Source: an uncultured Opitutaceae bacterium (GTDB taxonomy: Bacteria > Verrucomicrobiota > Verrucomicrobiia > Opitutales > Opitutaceae). Taken from it: DNA of 64,000 nt. The notes beneath the pieces were generated by a model. That model saw nothing but the letters and a program-made list of their open reading frames with translations, searched no databases and was not told the DNA's origin. The DNA is taken from contig CALFNN010000036.1 in NCBI GenBank assembly GCA_937902925.1, forward strand, positions 62,001-126,000. The letters run 5' to 3'. Of this stretch, positions 9,199 to 17,864 are shown in pieces. The position numbers and the translations under genes are program-made. Position 1 is the stretch's first letter; every line of letters begins with the position of its first letter.

Positions 9199-10374
9199 AT
9201 GAGCACCGACCCGAAACAATGGGTGGCGGGCCACGTGGCCGCGCTGCCCAAGAGTGGCATCCGCGACTTTTTCGAGCTCGTCGCGAAAATGAAAGGCCAG
9301 GACGTGATCTCGCTCGGCGTGGGCGAACCGGATTTCGTCACGCCGTGGCACATCCGCGAGGCGGCGATCTTCGCGCTTGAGCGCGGCAAGACCTATTACA
9401 CGTCCAATCTCGGCCTGATCGAATTGCGTCGCGCCGTCGCGACCTACGTCGGGGAGCACTTCGGCGTCAGTTACCGGCCCGACGACCAGATTATCGTGAC
9501 GGTGGGGGTGAGCGAGGCGCTCGACCTGGCGTGCCGGGCCTTCATCAACCCCGGCGAGAAGGTGATGTTTCACCAGCCCTGCTACGTGAGCTATCATCCA
9601 AGCATCGCGCTCGTCCACGGACAGGGCATCGCGGTGCCGACCTACGCGAGGGACAACTTCGCCCTGACGGCCGAGGCGCTGCGCGCGGCGTGGCAGCCGG
9701 GCGCGAAGATGCTCATGTTGAATCTGCCCTGCAACCCGACCGGCGGCACGTGCAGCAGGGAGCAACTGGAAAAGATCGCCGCCTTCTGCCGCGAGAAGGA
9801 CCTGCTCGTGTTGACCGACGAGATCTACTCGGAGCTGTCGTTCGACGGCCCGCACACGAGCATCGCCAGTCTGCCGGGGATGGCGGAGCGCACGATTTTC
9901 CTGCATGGTTTCTCGAAGGCTTTTGCGATGACCGGCTGGCGCATCGGCTACGCCTGCGGTCCAGCCGTGCTGATCGATGCGATGATGAAGGTGCATCAAT
10001 ACTCGATGCTCTGCGCCTCGATCGTGGCGCAGGAAGCCGCCCTCGAGGCCCTGCAGCGCGGGTGGGACAACGTGCTCAAGATGCGCGACCAATACCACCG
10101 TCGCCGCGACCTGATCGTCCGCCGCTTCAACGAAATCGGCCTGAAGTGTCATTCGCCGCGCGGGTCGTTTTACGCGTTTCCCAACGTCGCCGCGACGGGC
10201 CGGACCGAGAAGGAGTTCGCCACGGGGCTGCTCACGGCGGAGAAAGTCGCCGTCGTGCCCGGCACCGCCTTCGGCGAAAACGGCACCGGTCACGTCCGGG
10301 CCTGCTTCGCCACCGCCTACGAGCAAATCATCGAGGCGTGCGACCGGATCGAGCGATTCGTGCAAACAAAGTGA
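9199..10374 (+). CDS. PLP-dependent aminotransferase, class I/II
   Basis: The protein is 391 aa, typical for fold-type I aminotransferases. Visible features are the substrate-side ISLGVGEPDFVTP, the PLP-ring region, LNLPCNPTGG, the cofactor Asp/Tyr in LTDEIYSEL, the Schiff-base Lys in HGFSKAFAMTGWR (about residue 240) and the carboxylate-binding Arg near the C-terminus (GHVRACFA). The ATG at 9199 follows the regulator stop by 19 bases, so the two are probably co-transcribed. The substrate could be aspartate, an aromatic or a branched-chain amino acid; this cannot be settled from sequence alone. Confidence 0.92.
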   Translation: MSTDPKQWVAGHVAALPKSGIRDFFELVAKMKGQDVISLGVGEPDFVTPWHIREAAIFALERGKTYYTSNLGLIELRRAVATYVGEHFGVSYRPDDQIIVTVGVSEALDLACRAFINPGEKVMFHQPCYVSYHPSIALVHGQGIAVPTYARDNFALTAEALRAAWQPGAKMLMLNLPCNPTGGTCSREQLEKIAAFCREKDLLVLTDEIYSELSFDGPHTSIASLPGMAERTIFLHGFSKAFAMTGWRIGYACGPAVLIDAMMKVHQYSMLCASIVAQEAALEALQRGWDNVLKMRDQYHRRRDLIVRRFNEIGLKCHSPRGSFYAFPNVAATGRTEKEFATGLLTAEKVAVVPGTAFGENGTGHVRACFATAYEQIIEACDRIERFVQTK

Positions 10375-10379
10375 CCGTG

Positions 10380-10402
10380 ACGGGCGCGGTCCCCGCGCCC
10401 GT
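10380..10402 (+). terminator. Hairpin between the aminotransferase gene and der
   Basis: A perfect 10-bp GC-rich stem (ACGGGCGCGG / CCGCGCCCGT) with a 3-base loop lies three bases after the aminotransferase stop and is followed by TTGCTTTCCT. The T tract is interrupted, so termination may be partial. It separates the Lrp-aminotransferase pair from der. Confidence 0.6.
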
Positions 10403-10448
10403 TGCTTTCCTCCTCGCCACCCGTTACCCGGTTTCCGCTACTTTTCCC

Positions 10449-11960
10449 ATGAATCGCACCGTTGCCATCGTCGGCCGACCCAACGTCGGCAAAAGCCGGC
10501 TCTTCAACCGGCTGGCGCGGAAGCGCATTTCCATCGTGCACGACCAGCCGGGCGTGACGCGTGACGTCATCTCGGCCGAGGTCCGGGACGGCGACTACAC
10601 CCTGCTCGACACGGGCGGCATCGGCTATCGGGGCATCGACACGCCGGCGGCGCTGACGGCGGCCTCCGAGGTGCAGGTGGACTTCGCGATCACGACGGCT
10701 GCGCTCATCCTTTTCATCATCGACGGATTGTCCGGGCTCTCGTCGCTCGACGAGAAAATCGCCGCGATGCTGCGCAAGAGCAAAAAGAAGGTGCGGCTCG
10801 TCATCAACAAGGCGGACTTCGACGACGACAAGATTCAGCTCGACGAGGCCTACCGCCTCGGACTGGGCGAACCGCTGCGCGTCTCCGCCGAGCACGGTCG
10901 CGGCGAAACCGAACTGCGGGCCGCGATTCTGGAGGAGTTGGGACCGCTCGCGCCTGAGAGCGAGGCCGTGCGCGACCCGGACCAGGCCCTTACGGTGTGC
11001 TTCATCGGCCGGCCCAACGTCGGCAAATCGTCGTTGAGCAACCGGCTCCTGCAGAGCGAACGCTTGATCGTGAGCCCCACGCCGGGCACGACGCGGGATT
11101 CGGTGGAGCTCGGTTTCACCTTCAAGGGCCGTAACGGAAAAATGTATCCCTTCCGGCTGATCGACACCGCCGGCATCAAGGCGGCGACCAAACTCGCGTC
11201 GCCGGTCGAGTATTTTTCCCGGCTGCGCTCGCTCGATGCGATCAAATCCACCGACGTCGTTTTTCTCGTGCTCGACGCCATGGAAGGGGTGACGCAGCAG
11301 GACAAGGCCATCGCCGGCGAGTCGATCAAGGAGAAGAAACCGATCGTCGTCGTCGTGAACAAATGGGACCTCGTGAAGGAGGCCTTTCAGCGCCAGGGCG
11401 GCTTCGAGCCTTACAAGAGCGAGCGCGACTACCGGGAAAAATACGAGCACGCCCTGTTCGAGCGGCTGTATTTCACCCCGGGCGCACCGGTGATCTACGT
11501 TTCGGCGGTGAGCGGCTACGAGGTCGACCGGATGCTCAACGCGGCGGTGCAACTCAACCGGATGCTCGATACGAAACTGCCGACCGCGAAGCTCAACAAG
11601 ATCATCGGGTTTTTGAGCGAGCGGATGCCCGCTCCCTCGATCGGGGGCAAGCGTTTCCGCGTCTACTATGCCACGCAGACCGGGTCGCGGCCGTTCCGGA
11701 TCAAACTTTTCTGCAACCGCGAGGAGAAGCTGACCGAACAATACCGCCGTTATCTCGAGGCCGGCCTCGTGAAGGAATTCGGCCTCAACGGCTGCCCGAT
11801 TTATTTCGACCTCGTCGGCAAGGACAAGCACGAGCCGGGCATGTCCTTTTCCGCGATTCGCGCCGCCCAGGAGCGAGCGCGCAGCCAGCCGCACACTCCG
11901 AAGTGGCGCACGCACGAGGACGCGGAACCCGATTCGAAACATGAAATCCTCGAAGACTGA
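10449..11960 (+). CDS. der: Ribosome-assembly GTPase Der (EngA)
   Basis: The protein is 503 aa. Two consecutive GTPase domains define the family: the first has GRPNVGKS at residues 9-16 with LDTGGIG and NKADFDD, the second has GRPNVGKSS near residue 190 with DTAGI and NKWDLV. A KH-like C-terminal domain follows. A somewhat extended C-terminal tail (from about residue 480) is charged. Der is essential for 50S subunit maturation. The ATG at 10449 follows a pyrimidine-rich leader. The next gene overlaps its last 20 bases. Confidence 0.97.
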   Translation: MNRTVAIVGRPNVGKSRLFNRLARKRISIVHDQPGVTRDVISAEVRDGDYTLLDTGGIGYRGIDTPAALTAASEVQVDFAITTAALILFIIDGLSGLSSLDEKIAAMLRKSKKKVRLVINKADFDDDKIQLDEAYRLGLGEPLRVSAEHGRGETELRAAILEELGPLAPESEAVRDPDQALTVCFIGRPNVGKSSLSNRLLQSERLIVSPTPGTTRDSVELGFTFKGRNGKMYPFRLIDTAGIKAATKLASPVEYFSRLRSLDAIKSTDVVFLVLDAMEGVTQQDKAIAGESIKEKKPIVVVVNKWDLVKEAFQRQGGFEPYKSERDYREKYEHALFERLYFTPGAPVIYVSAVSGYEVDRMLNAAVQLNRMLDTKLPTAKLNKIIGFLSERMPAPSIGGKRFRVYYATQTGSRPFRIKLFCNREEKLTEQYRRYLEAGLVKEFGLNGCPIYFDLVGKDKHEPGMSFSAIRAAQERARSQPHTPKWRTHEDAEPDSKHEILED

Positions 11961-12858
11961 TTATCGCGGTGGCGAGGCGCGGTTGCTCGCGACCAGGAAC
12001 CTCGAACTCGTGGTGACGACGTCGGTCGGGCCGCGGGTGGTTTCGCTGCGTTCGACGGCGGGTCGCGCGGGCAATTTGTTCTTTCAGTTCCCCCGCGATG
12101 AGCAGCGGGCCAACGGTTATTTGCTGCGCGGCGGCCACCGGCTCTGGCATTCGCCCGAGGATATCGTGCGGACCTACCAGCCCGACGACGATCCGCCGGC
12201 GGTCAAGTTGCTGCCCCGCGGGGTCGCGTTGACCCAGCCGACCGAGCCGAGGACCGGTCTCCAGAAGGCGATGAAGCTCGAACTCACGGACGACCGGACC
12301 GTGAAGGTGACGCACGCCTTGACGAACCACGGACTGTGGCCGGTCGAAACCGCCGTATGGGCGCTGACGATGTTTCGCGGCGGCGGCTACGGCGTGCTGC
12401 CGCTGCTGCCGAAGGGCAGTCATGCGGCGGGCGATTTGCTGCCGACGTATTCGTTTGTGCCGTGGAGCTACACCGACCTTGCACTGTCGCTGTGGGACTT
12501 GCATCGGGATTTCGTTGGCATCGACGTGCCGAAGGCGAAGCAGGCGCAGAAGTTCGGGATCACGAACTATCCGGGCTGGGCGGCCTACTGGCTGCGGGGG
12601 ACGACATTTGTGAAGCATGCGCCCGTGATCGCCGGCGCGACCTATCCCGACTTCGGCTGCGCCTTCGAGACGTTCACCAATGGCGAAATGATCGAGTTCG
12701 AGACGCTGAGCCCGCTGGTGAAACTCCCGCCGGGTCGCAGCGTGACGCACGTGGAGTATTGGGGCGTGCTCGATGGCCTGCCGAAGCCGGACCGCGACGC
12801 CGCGTTCACCAAGGCGCTGGCGCCAGCCGTCAAGGCGTGGCTGAAAAAAATCCGCTAG
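11941..12858 (+). CDS. DUF4380-like / aldose-epimerase-fold protein
   Basis: The protein is 305 aa with no signal peptide. The pattern LELVVTTSVGPRVVSLRS near the N-terminus, a HRLWHSPED segment and VTHALTNHGLWPVE in the middle resembles the DUF4380 and galactose-mutarotase-like beta-sandwich superfamily. The start overlaps the end of der by 20 bases, so translation is probably coupled. A sugar- or cell-wall-related binding or epimerase role is possible but not shown. Confidence 0.75.
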   Translation: MKSSKTDYRGGEARLLATRNLELVVTTSVGPRVVSLRSTAGRAGNLFFQFPRDEQRANGYLLRGGHRLWHSPEDIVRTYQPDDDPPAVKLLPRGVALTQPTEPRTGLQKAMKLELTDDRTVKVTHALTNHGLWPVETAVWALTMFRGGGYGVLPLLPKGSHAAGDLLPTYSFVPWSYTDLALSLWDLHRDFVGIDVPKAKQAQKFGITNYPGWAAYWLRGTTFVKHAPVIAGATYPDFGCAFETFTNGEMIEFETLSPLVKLPPGRSVTHVEYWGVLDGLPKPDRDAAFTKALAPAVKAWLKKIR

Positions 12859-12866
12859 GCCGCGAG

Positions 12867-12887
12867 CCGGTCGCGCTGCGCGACCGG
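12867..12887. other. Hairpin between the DUF4380-like gene and fmt
   Basis: CCGGTCGCG-CTG-CGCGACCGG is a perfect 9-bp stem with a 3-base loop, placed 9 bases after the upstream stop and 19 before the fmt start. No T run follows, so it is more likely to shape mRNA stability or fmt initiation than to terminate. Confidence 0.45.
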
Positions 12888-12906
12888 AAGGTGCGCGTCT
12901 TCACCA

Positions 12907-13887
12907 ATGTCTTCTTCACTCCGCCTTGTCTTTCTCGGCTCCGACCCGGTCGCGCTGCCATTGCTCAACTGGCTCGACGGTGAGGGGAGATCCGCCGCGA
13001 AAGTCGTGGCGGTTTTCACGCAGCCCGACCGGGCGGTGGGCCGTGGCCAGCAGATCCAGCCGAACGCGATCAAGACGTGGGCGCTGCGGCGCGATCTTCC
13101 GGTGCACCAGCCGGAAAAACTCACTCCGGAAGTTCGGGCGGACTTGGCGGCGCTCAACGCTGACGTCGCGCTGGTGATGGCTTACGGCCACATCCTGCGC
13201 GACGAGTTCATCGCGACTCCGCGCCTCGGCACGCTCAATCTTCACACCTCGATCCTCCCCAGGTATCGGGGCGCGTCACCAATTCAGTCGGCTATCGCCA
13301 GTGGCGAACGCGAAACAGGGGTGACGCTGATGCGGATCGTGAAAAAACTCGATGCCGGTCCGGTCGCCGGCGTCGAGCGTGTGCCGGTCGGGTGGCTCGA
13401 TACGGCGGCCGAAATCGAGGCGGCACTCGCGGCAGCGTGTGTGCCGCTGCTGGCGAGGACCTTGCCACGACTGGCGACGGGATCGCTGGAGTTCGCTGCC
13501 CAGGACGACTCGGCCGCGACTTATTGCCGCAAGCTCGGGAAAGAGGACGGCGTGCTCGATTTCACCGCACCCGCCACCGCATTGGCGGCGCGCATCAACG
13601 GTCTCTTTCCCTGGCCGGCATGTCGCGTCGAGCTGGGCGGGCAGCCGGTTAGAATTGGACTCGCCGAGGCTTTGCCGGACGCTTCGGCCGGCGAGGCCGG
13701 AACGGTGTTGGGCCCCGATGCCGACGGTCTGCTGGTTGCCACCGGGAACGGCGTCTTGCGCCTGCGGCGGCTGCAACGTCCGGGGGGGCGAATGCTGACG
13801 GCGTTGGAATTTCTGCGCGGATGCCCGGTGCCGGCTGGCACGCTGGTGCCCTCGCAGCCGATGCCGCCCCTCGTTACAAGGCGCTAG
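12907..13887 (+). CDS. fmt: Methionyl-tRNA formyltransferase
   Basis: The protein is 326 aa, the usual size. The N-terminal formyltransferase domain has the signature SILPRYRGASPIQ (115-127) and the catalytic triad N111, H113 and D149 (LNLHT...KLDAGP). The C-terminal OB-like tRNA-binding domain starts near residue 205 (YCRKLGKEDG). Fmt uses 10-formyl-tetrahydrofolate to formylate initiator Met-tRNA. No peptide deformylase gene is adjacent, unlike in many bacteria. Confidence 0.97.
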   Translation: MSSSLRLVFLGSDPVALPLLNWLDGEGRSAAKVVAVFTQPDRAVGRGQQIQPNAIKTWALRRDLPVHQPEKLTPEVRADLAALNADVALVMAYGHILRDEFIATPRLGTLNLHTSILPRYRGASPIQSAIASGERETGVTLMRIVKKLDAGPVAGVERVPVGWLDTAAEIEAALAAACVPLLARTLPRLATGSLEFAAQDDSAATYCRKLGKEDGVLDFTAPATALAARINGLFPWPACRVELGGQPVRIGLAEALPDASAGEAGTVLGPDADGLLVATGNGVLRLRRLQRPGGRMLTALEFLRGCPVPAGTLVPSQPMPPLVTRR

Positions 13888-13894
13888 CGCCGGA

Positions 13895-14058
13895 CTACGG
13901 ACGGCCGGTCTTGAGTTTCGCGCGGGCCTCGTCGGCCCCGGTGACTTGTCCGATCGGCGGGCAGGTCGGGATCGCGATACGGTCGCAGGCGAGCACGTGG
14001 GATTCCGAGCGGGAAACGTCGCGCTTGATTTTGCCCCGAATCTTGCGGCCGAGCGGGA
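13895..14058 (-). pseudogene. Possible coding remnant or unannotated small gene
   Basis: Read on the minus strand, a frame ending in TAG at 13895, seven bases past the fmt stop, gives about 53 residues (GRKIRGKIKRDVSRSESH, ACDRIAIPTCPPIGQ in pieces). Its third codon positions are strongly G/C (about 80% by eye), as in real genes here, but there is no ATG, GTG or TTG in frame before the signal fades near 14058. It is either a decayed gene, a gene needing a frameshift, or chance. No family is recognised. Confidence 0.25.
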
Positions 14059-14170
14059 AGATTTCACCGCGATTAGCGGGCGTGTTTGGAGGTCGTGAAA
14101 CGCACGCGGGAGATCGTGACGGTGCTGCTCTTCGCTTGTTTTCATCCCCAAAGTTTTCAATGTCGCTCCC

Positions 14171-14785
14171 ATGACGCTGCGACCGTTCCCCCGCCACTGG
14201 CCCCGAGGGCTGCTCTTGGCGGGCGTGGCTGCGACCGCCTGGGCGCAGAGTGGGACCGGTGCTTACTCCGGCAATTCGTTGCCGGTCGATGTGGCCAACT
14301 TGCGGGAGGACGTGCGTGGCCTCACGCAACGGGTCGGCGATTTGACGCTGCGCCTCGAGCAGCTGGAACGGGAAAACGGCGAACTGCGCCGCAAGTCGGA
14401 CACCTCGGACAAGGCCTTCGTGACGCTCAACCAACTCAACAACGCGGTCGCCGATCTGAACGGCCAGATCAAATCCTCGGTGGCGGCCTCCAAGGCTGAA
14501 ATTCTCGAGCGCGTTGGCACGCAGATGGAGACGCTCGGCAAGCAGACCAATGCCGCGCTCGATTCGCTGGCGAAAAGCATGGCCACCCGGCCGGCGGTGC
14601 CGCCGAGCTTGGTCGAGGATTTTCAAAAAGACGGCGCGAAATACACGGTGCAGAAGAGCGATACGATCGCCGAGATCGCACGCAAGACGGGCGCCAAGGC
14701 GCAGGACATCATCAACGCCAACAAGCTTTCCGATCCTTCGCACATCGTCGTCGGGCAGACGCTCGTGATCCCCGGCGGCAAATAA
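14171..14785 (+). CDS. Exported coiled-coil LysM protein
   Basis: The protein is 204 aa. A signal peptide (about 1-25, ending AATAWAQ) is followed by a coiled coil (about 36-75; LREDVRGLTQRVGDL, LRLEQLERENGELRR). A second helical region follows, and a C-terminal LysM motif (about 155-202; KYTVQKSDTIAEIARKTG, then VVGQTLVIPGGK) binds peptidoglycan. The layout resembles envelope organisers of the YbgF/LysM type. It ends 5 bases before parB. Confidence 0.88.
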   Translation: MTLRPFPRHWPRGLLLAGVAATAWAQSGTGAYSGNSLPVDVANLREDVRGLTQRVGDLTLRLEQLERENGELRRKSDTSDKAFVTLNQLNNAVADLNGQIKSSVAASKAEILERVGTQMETLGKQTNAALDSLAKSMATRPAVPPSLVEDFQKDGAKYTVQKSDTIAEIARKTGAKAQDIINANKLSDPSHIVVGQTLVIPGGK

Positions 14786-14790
14786 ACTCC

Positions 14791-15723
14791 ATGTCTGCAG
14801 CTCCCAAATCACGTCTTGGCCGCGGTCTCGGCGGTCTCATTGCCGCGGCCAAACCGGCCGGGTCCGCCGCCACCGCTCCCGCCGCGGACGGCGGCTCGCC
14901 GGACCCGGCGCCTGTCGCCGGCGCTCCTGGCTACCAGGAGATCGCCGTGCACCTCGTCGAGCCCAGCCCCTACCAGGCGCGCCGGGAAATTCCGGCGGAG
15001 CAGCTCAACGAGCTGGCCGAGAGCATCCGCGCCGAGGGATTGCTCCAACCCATCGTGGTTCGCAAACAAGGCGAAAAATATCAACTCATCGCCGGCGAAC
15101 GCCGCTGGCGGGCATTTCAGCAACTGAAAATCAAGGCGATCCCGGCGCGAATCGTCGAGGCGAGCAACGCCTCCGCCGCCGCCCTCGGCTTGATCGAGAA
15201 TCTGCAGCGCGAAGGGTTGAACCCGATCGAGGAAGCCCACGGTTACGCGAGCCTCATCCGCGATTTCGACCTCACGCAGGAAACCGCGGCGGAACGGGTG
15301 GGGAAGGGGCGGGCAAGCGTGGCGAATTCCCTTCGTTTGCTGGCGCTCGATGCGGAACTCCAGGGATTCCTGGCCAAGGCGTTGCTCAGCGTCGGCCACG
15401 CCAAGGTCTTGCTCGGCATCGAGGACGCGGCCCGGCGCGGCTTGCTCGCGCGACAGGTGATTGAGGAGGGGCTGAGCGTAAGGGTGACGGAAAAGCTGGC
15501 GCAATCGGCCCGGGCGAATGGTGGCGCGTCGACCAAGCCGGCAAAGCGCGGGATGAATTCGAAGGACGCGGCGACCGTCGCTGGAATCGAGAAGAAGCTG
15601 ACGTCGCACCTGGGAGCCCGCGTGGCGGTCCTGCATTCCGCCAAGAAGGGGCGGATCGTCATCGAATACCGCGGCAACGAGGATTTGCAGCGACTGCTCG
15701 AAAAATTGGGTGTTGAGGCGTGA
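14791..15723 (+). CDS. parB: Chromosome-partitioning protein ParB
   Basis: The protein is 310 aa. The N-terminal ParA-stimulating motif (KSRLGRGLGGL, 6-16) is followed by the CTP-binding ParB/sulfiredoxin fold with GERRWRAF (102-109) and the ENLQREGLNPIEEA box (136-149). A helix-turn-helix and a C-terminal dimerisation domain complete it. ParB loads at parS and slides as a clamp to organise the origin. parA is not adjacent, which is unusual because the two genes commonly form a pair; no parS-like palindrome was noticed in the window. Confidence 0.96.
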   Translation: MSAAPKSRLGRGLGGLIAAAKPAGSAATAPAADGGSPDPAPVAGAPGYQEIAVHLVEPSPYQARREIPAEQLNELAESIRAEGLLQPIVVRKQGEKYQLIAGERRWRAFQQLKIKAIPARIVEASNASAAALGLIENLQREGLNPIEEAHGYASLIRDFDLTQETAAERVGKGRASVANSLRLLALDAELQGFLAKALLSVGHAKVLLGIEDAARRGLLARQVIEEGLSVRVTEKLAQSARANGGASTKPAKRGMNSKDAATVAGIEKKLTSHLGARVAVLHSAKKGRIVIEYRGNEDLQRLLEKLGVEA

Positions 15724-15802
15724 CCGGTGAAGCACGCTGGACCGCCCGGAACGAGGCCTTGAAGTGGTCGCGGGCGGGATGCAGGCCCTTGAATCAGTCG
15801 GA

Positions 15803-15831
15803 TTGACAACCGGCTCCCGCGTCTGCTGTCC
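15803..15831 (+). promoter_or_regulatory. Possible secG promoter (TTGACA element)
   Basis: A perfect TTGACA hexamer lies in the 120-base gap between parB and secG, about 36 bases before the secG start. The -10 region at the right distance is poor (around CTGTCC), so this is a weak prediction. Confidence 0.25.
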
Positions 15832-15843
15832 TGCCCCTTTACC

Positions 15844-16299
15844 ATGAGCATTGTCCTCGGAATCGTCGCGTTCCTTCTTATCCTCGTTTCACTGTTCCTC
15901 ATCCTCGTGGTGCTGGCCCAGAAGTCCAAGGATGGTGGCATGGGCGCGGCCATCGGCGGCGGCGCGGCGGAGGCAGCCTTTGGCGCCGACACCAGCAACG
16001 TGTTGTTCAACACGACGAAATACCTCACGATCACCTTTTTCGTGCTGGCGTTCACCCTTTACTTGGGGCGCATCTACGAGCGCAAGCACGCGATCCCGGC
16101 CGGCGGCTCCGCCCTCCCGAATATCGCCGTGCCGGCCGCGCCCGCGCCGACCACGCCGGCCCCGGCTGGAGCCACGACGACCGCGCCGGTCGCGGCACCG
16201 GCGACGGCGCCATCGGCCACGACTGCCCCATCGGCCACGACGGCGGCTCCGGCGTCCACTGGCACCGCAGCTCCGGTTGAGCCGAAAAAGGCGCCCTGA
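15844..16299 (+). CDS. secG: Preprotein translocase subunit SecG
   Basis: The protein is 151 aa. Two transmembrane helices (about 3-24 and 59-77) flank the conserved cytoplasmic loop AQKSKDGGMGAAIGGG and FG...TTKYLT, as in all SecG. The family is usually 75-110 aa; here a C-terminal tail of about 65 residues rich in Ala, Pro and Thr (residues 87-145) adds length. Such low-complexity tails are seen in several phyla and probably project from the membrane. SecG assists protein export through SecYE. Confidence 0.95.
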   Translation: MSIVLGIVAFLLILVSLFLILVVLAQKSKDGGMGAAIGGGAAEAAFGADTSNVLFNTTKYLTITFFVLAFTLYLGRIYERKHAIPAGGSALPNIAVPAAPAPTTPAPAGATTTAPVAAPATAPSATTAPSATTAAPASTGTAAPVEPKKAP

Positions 16300-16308
16300 T
16301 CGACGTTC

Positions 16309-17178
16309 ATGGCGAAAATCGGCAGAGACGCGCCCGCCATTTTCCGGCGGGCGTTTTTTATTCTGGCGACGGCCGCCGCCGGCGCGGCCGCGGCGCCGCC
16401 TCCTGCTTCGCCACCGGAATTGGCGCAGATCGGCAAACCGGACGCGGCCGAAGCCCAGCGCATCCTCGTCCAATTCCGCGAATCCGGCATTGCCGGGGAA
16501 TACTATCTCGAGTTCGACCTGATTGAATTACCGCGGCGCGGCGACGAGACCCGGTTCCGCGGCCGGATGTGGGGAGGCCACAACGAGCAGGGGGCCGTGG
16601 CGCGGATCGCGCTGATGGATGCCGCGGGCCATGAGCATCGTTTGCTGGTGCAAAACGGCGCGAGAGCGGCCGGGTGGGTGCTGGAGGGCGGGACCGTGCA
16701 ACCACTCGCCCCCGGCTCAATCATGGCGCCGCTCATTCCCGGCGTGGAGCTTTCGGCCTTCGATCTGCAGATGCCGTTTCTTTACTGGCCCGGGGCGACG
16801 GTGGAGAGCATCCAGCGCATCGGTGGCCGGCCGGCGCACGAATTCCTGTTTCCGCCGCCTGCAGCTTTCGCCGCGGCCCATCCAGGGATCACGGCGGTGC
16901 GTTCCTACTTTGACGCGCAGTTCAACGTGCCGGTGAAGACGGAGGTGCTTGGCGCCGATCGCCGGGTGACGAAGACGCTCTCGCTGGTCGACCTCAAGAA
17001 GGTCAACGGGCAATACATCCCGAAATCCTTCGAGGTGCGGGATGAGAACTCGCGCAACAAGACGCGCCTCCTCGTGACCGCGGCGGCGCTGGGCCTGCAG
17101 CTGCCGGCGTCGGTCTTCGCACCGGCGGAGCTCGGCGGCGAGGCCCCGGTGCCACCGGTGGAGCAGCTGCCGCCATGA
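16309..17178 (+). CDS. Exported hypothetical protein, LolA/lipoprotein-sorting-like
   Basis: The protein is 289 aa with an N-terminal signal peptide (about 12-30, ending AAGAAAAPP). The body is beta-rich, with an extended half-barrel feel (YYLEFDLIELPRRG, SYFDAQFNVPVKTEVLG, LVDLKKVNGQYIPKSFEV). The last pattern is like TP0789/LolA-type outer-membrane lipoprotein-sorting proteins. The assignment is tentative. The ATG at 16309 is nine bases after the secG stop; an intrinsic terminator lies inside codons 8-17, which is odd (see findings). The stop overlaps the next start by four bases. Confidence 0.7.
   Translation: MAKIGRDAPAIFRRAFFILATAAAGAAAAPPPASPPELAQIGKPDAAEAQRILVQFRESGIAGEYYLEFDLIELPRRGDETRFRGRMWGGHNEQGAVARIALMDAAGHEHRLLVQNGARAAGWVLEGGTVQPLAPGSIMAPLIPGVELSAFDLQMPFLYWPGATVESIQRIGGRPAHEFLFPPPAAFAAAHPGITAVRSYFDAQFNVPVKTEVLGADRRVTKTLSLVDLKKVNGQYIPKSFEVRDENSRNKTRLLVTAAALGLQLPASVFAPAELGGEAPVPPVEQLPP
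16331..16359 (+). terminator. Intrinsic terminator of secG, inside the next reading frame
   Basis: CGCCCGCC and GGCGGGCG form a perfect 8-bp stem with a 7-base loop, followed by six T. It is one of the best intrinsic terminators in the window, yet it lies 22-50 bases inside the next coding frame (start 16309). Confidence 0.85.
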
Positions 17179-17864
17179 CGCCCGCGAGCAGGACACGGGC
17201 CGTGGTATTCGACCTGGACGGAACGCTGCTGGACAGCCTGTCGCTCGTGCTGCGCGCGATCGCCCACGCGATCGAGCCGTTTGCGCCGCGGCCGACGACG
17301 GAAATTTTCTCCCATTTGGGCGGTCCGCCGGAGCGGTTCATCCCAGTCCTGGTCGAGGATGCCCGGCATGTGCCGGCCGCCATCGAGCGACTGGAGCGCT
17401 ATCACTTGGAATACGGCCATCAGATCGAACCGTTTCAGGGCGCCATTCCCATGCTGGCGCGGCTGCGCGACGGCGGTGTGCGGGCCGCGATCTGGACGGG
17501 ACGCGATCGGGCTTCGACGGAGCCACTGCTTGCCAGCCACGGATTCAGGGGATTTTTTTCCACGGTGATTTGCGGCGACGACCTGCCGACGCACAAACCG
17601 GATCCGCAGGGTCTCCGCGCGATCATGGCCCGCCTCGATGTCGGCTCGGCCGAGACGGTTTTCGCGGGCGATGCAGACGTGGATGTGTTCGGCGGGGCCG
17701 CGTGCGGCGTGGACACCGTTCTCATCCGTCATGCCCGCACACTTTCGGATGAAGTCCGGGCCCGGGCGGGGCGGATCGTTGAATCGCCGCAGGACGCCTA
17801 CCGGCTGGTCTTGGAACGCGTGGACGCGGGCGGGCTGGAACTCCCGCCGGAAGCGCGGGCGTAA
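17175..17864 (+). CDS. HAD-superfamily phosphatase (phosphoglycolate-phosphatase-like)
   Basis: The protein is 229 aa. The four HAD motifs are visible: nucleophile FDLDGTLLDS (about 13-22), motif II Thr in IWTGRDRA, motif III Lys in THKPDPQGL and motif IV GDADVDVFG. A helical cap (about 25-90) fits subfamily I. It overlaps the upstream exported-protein gene by ATGA, so the two are coupled. The likely role is small phosphate-ester hydrolysis; the substrate is not determined. Confidence 0.9.
   Translation: MTPASRTRAVVFDLDGTLLDSLSLVLRAIAHAIEPFAPRPTTEIFSHLGGPPERFIPVLVEDARHVPAAIERLERYHLEYGHQIEPFQGAIPMLARLRDGGVRAAIWTGRDRASTEPLLASHGFRGFFSTVICGDDLPTHKPDPQGLRAIMARLDVGSAETVFAGDADVDVFGGAACGVDTVLIRHARTLSDEVRARAGRIVESPQDAYRLVLERVDAGGLELPPEARA

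Noticed and set aside
14060-14110. Possible parS site near parB (GTTTGGAGGTCGTGAAAC)
   Set aside because: It lacks the TGTTTCACGTGAAACA core; only the ends resemble it.
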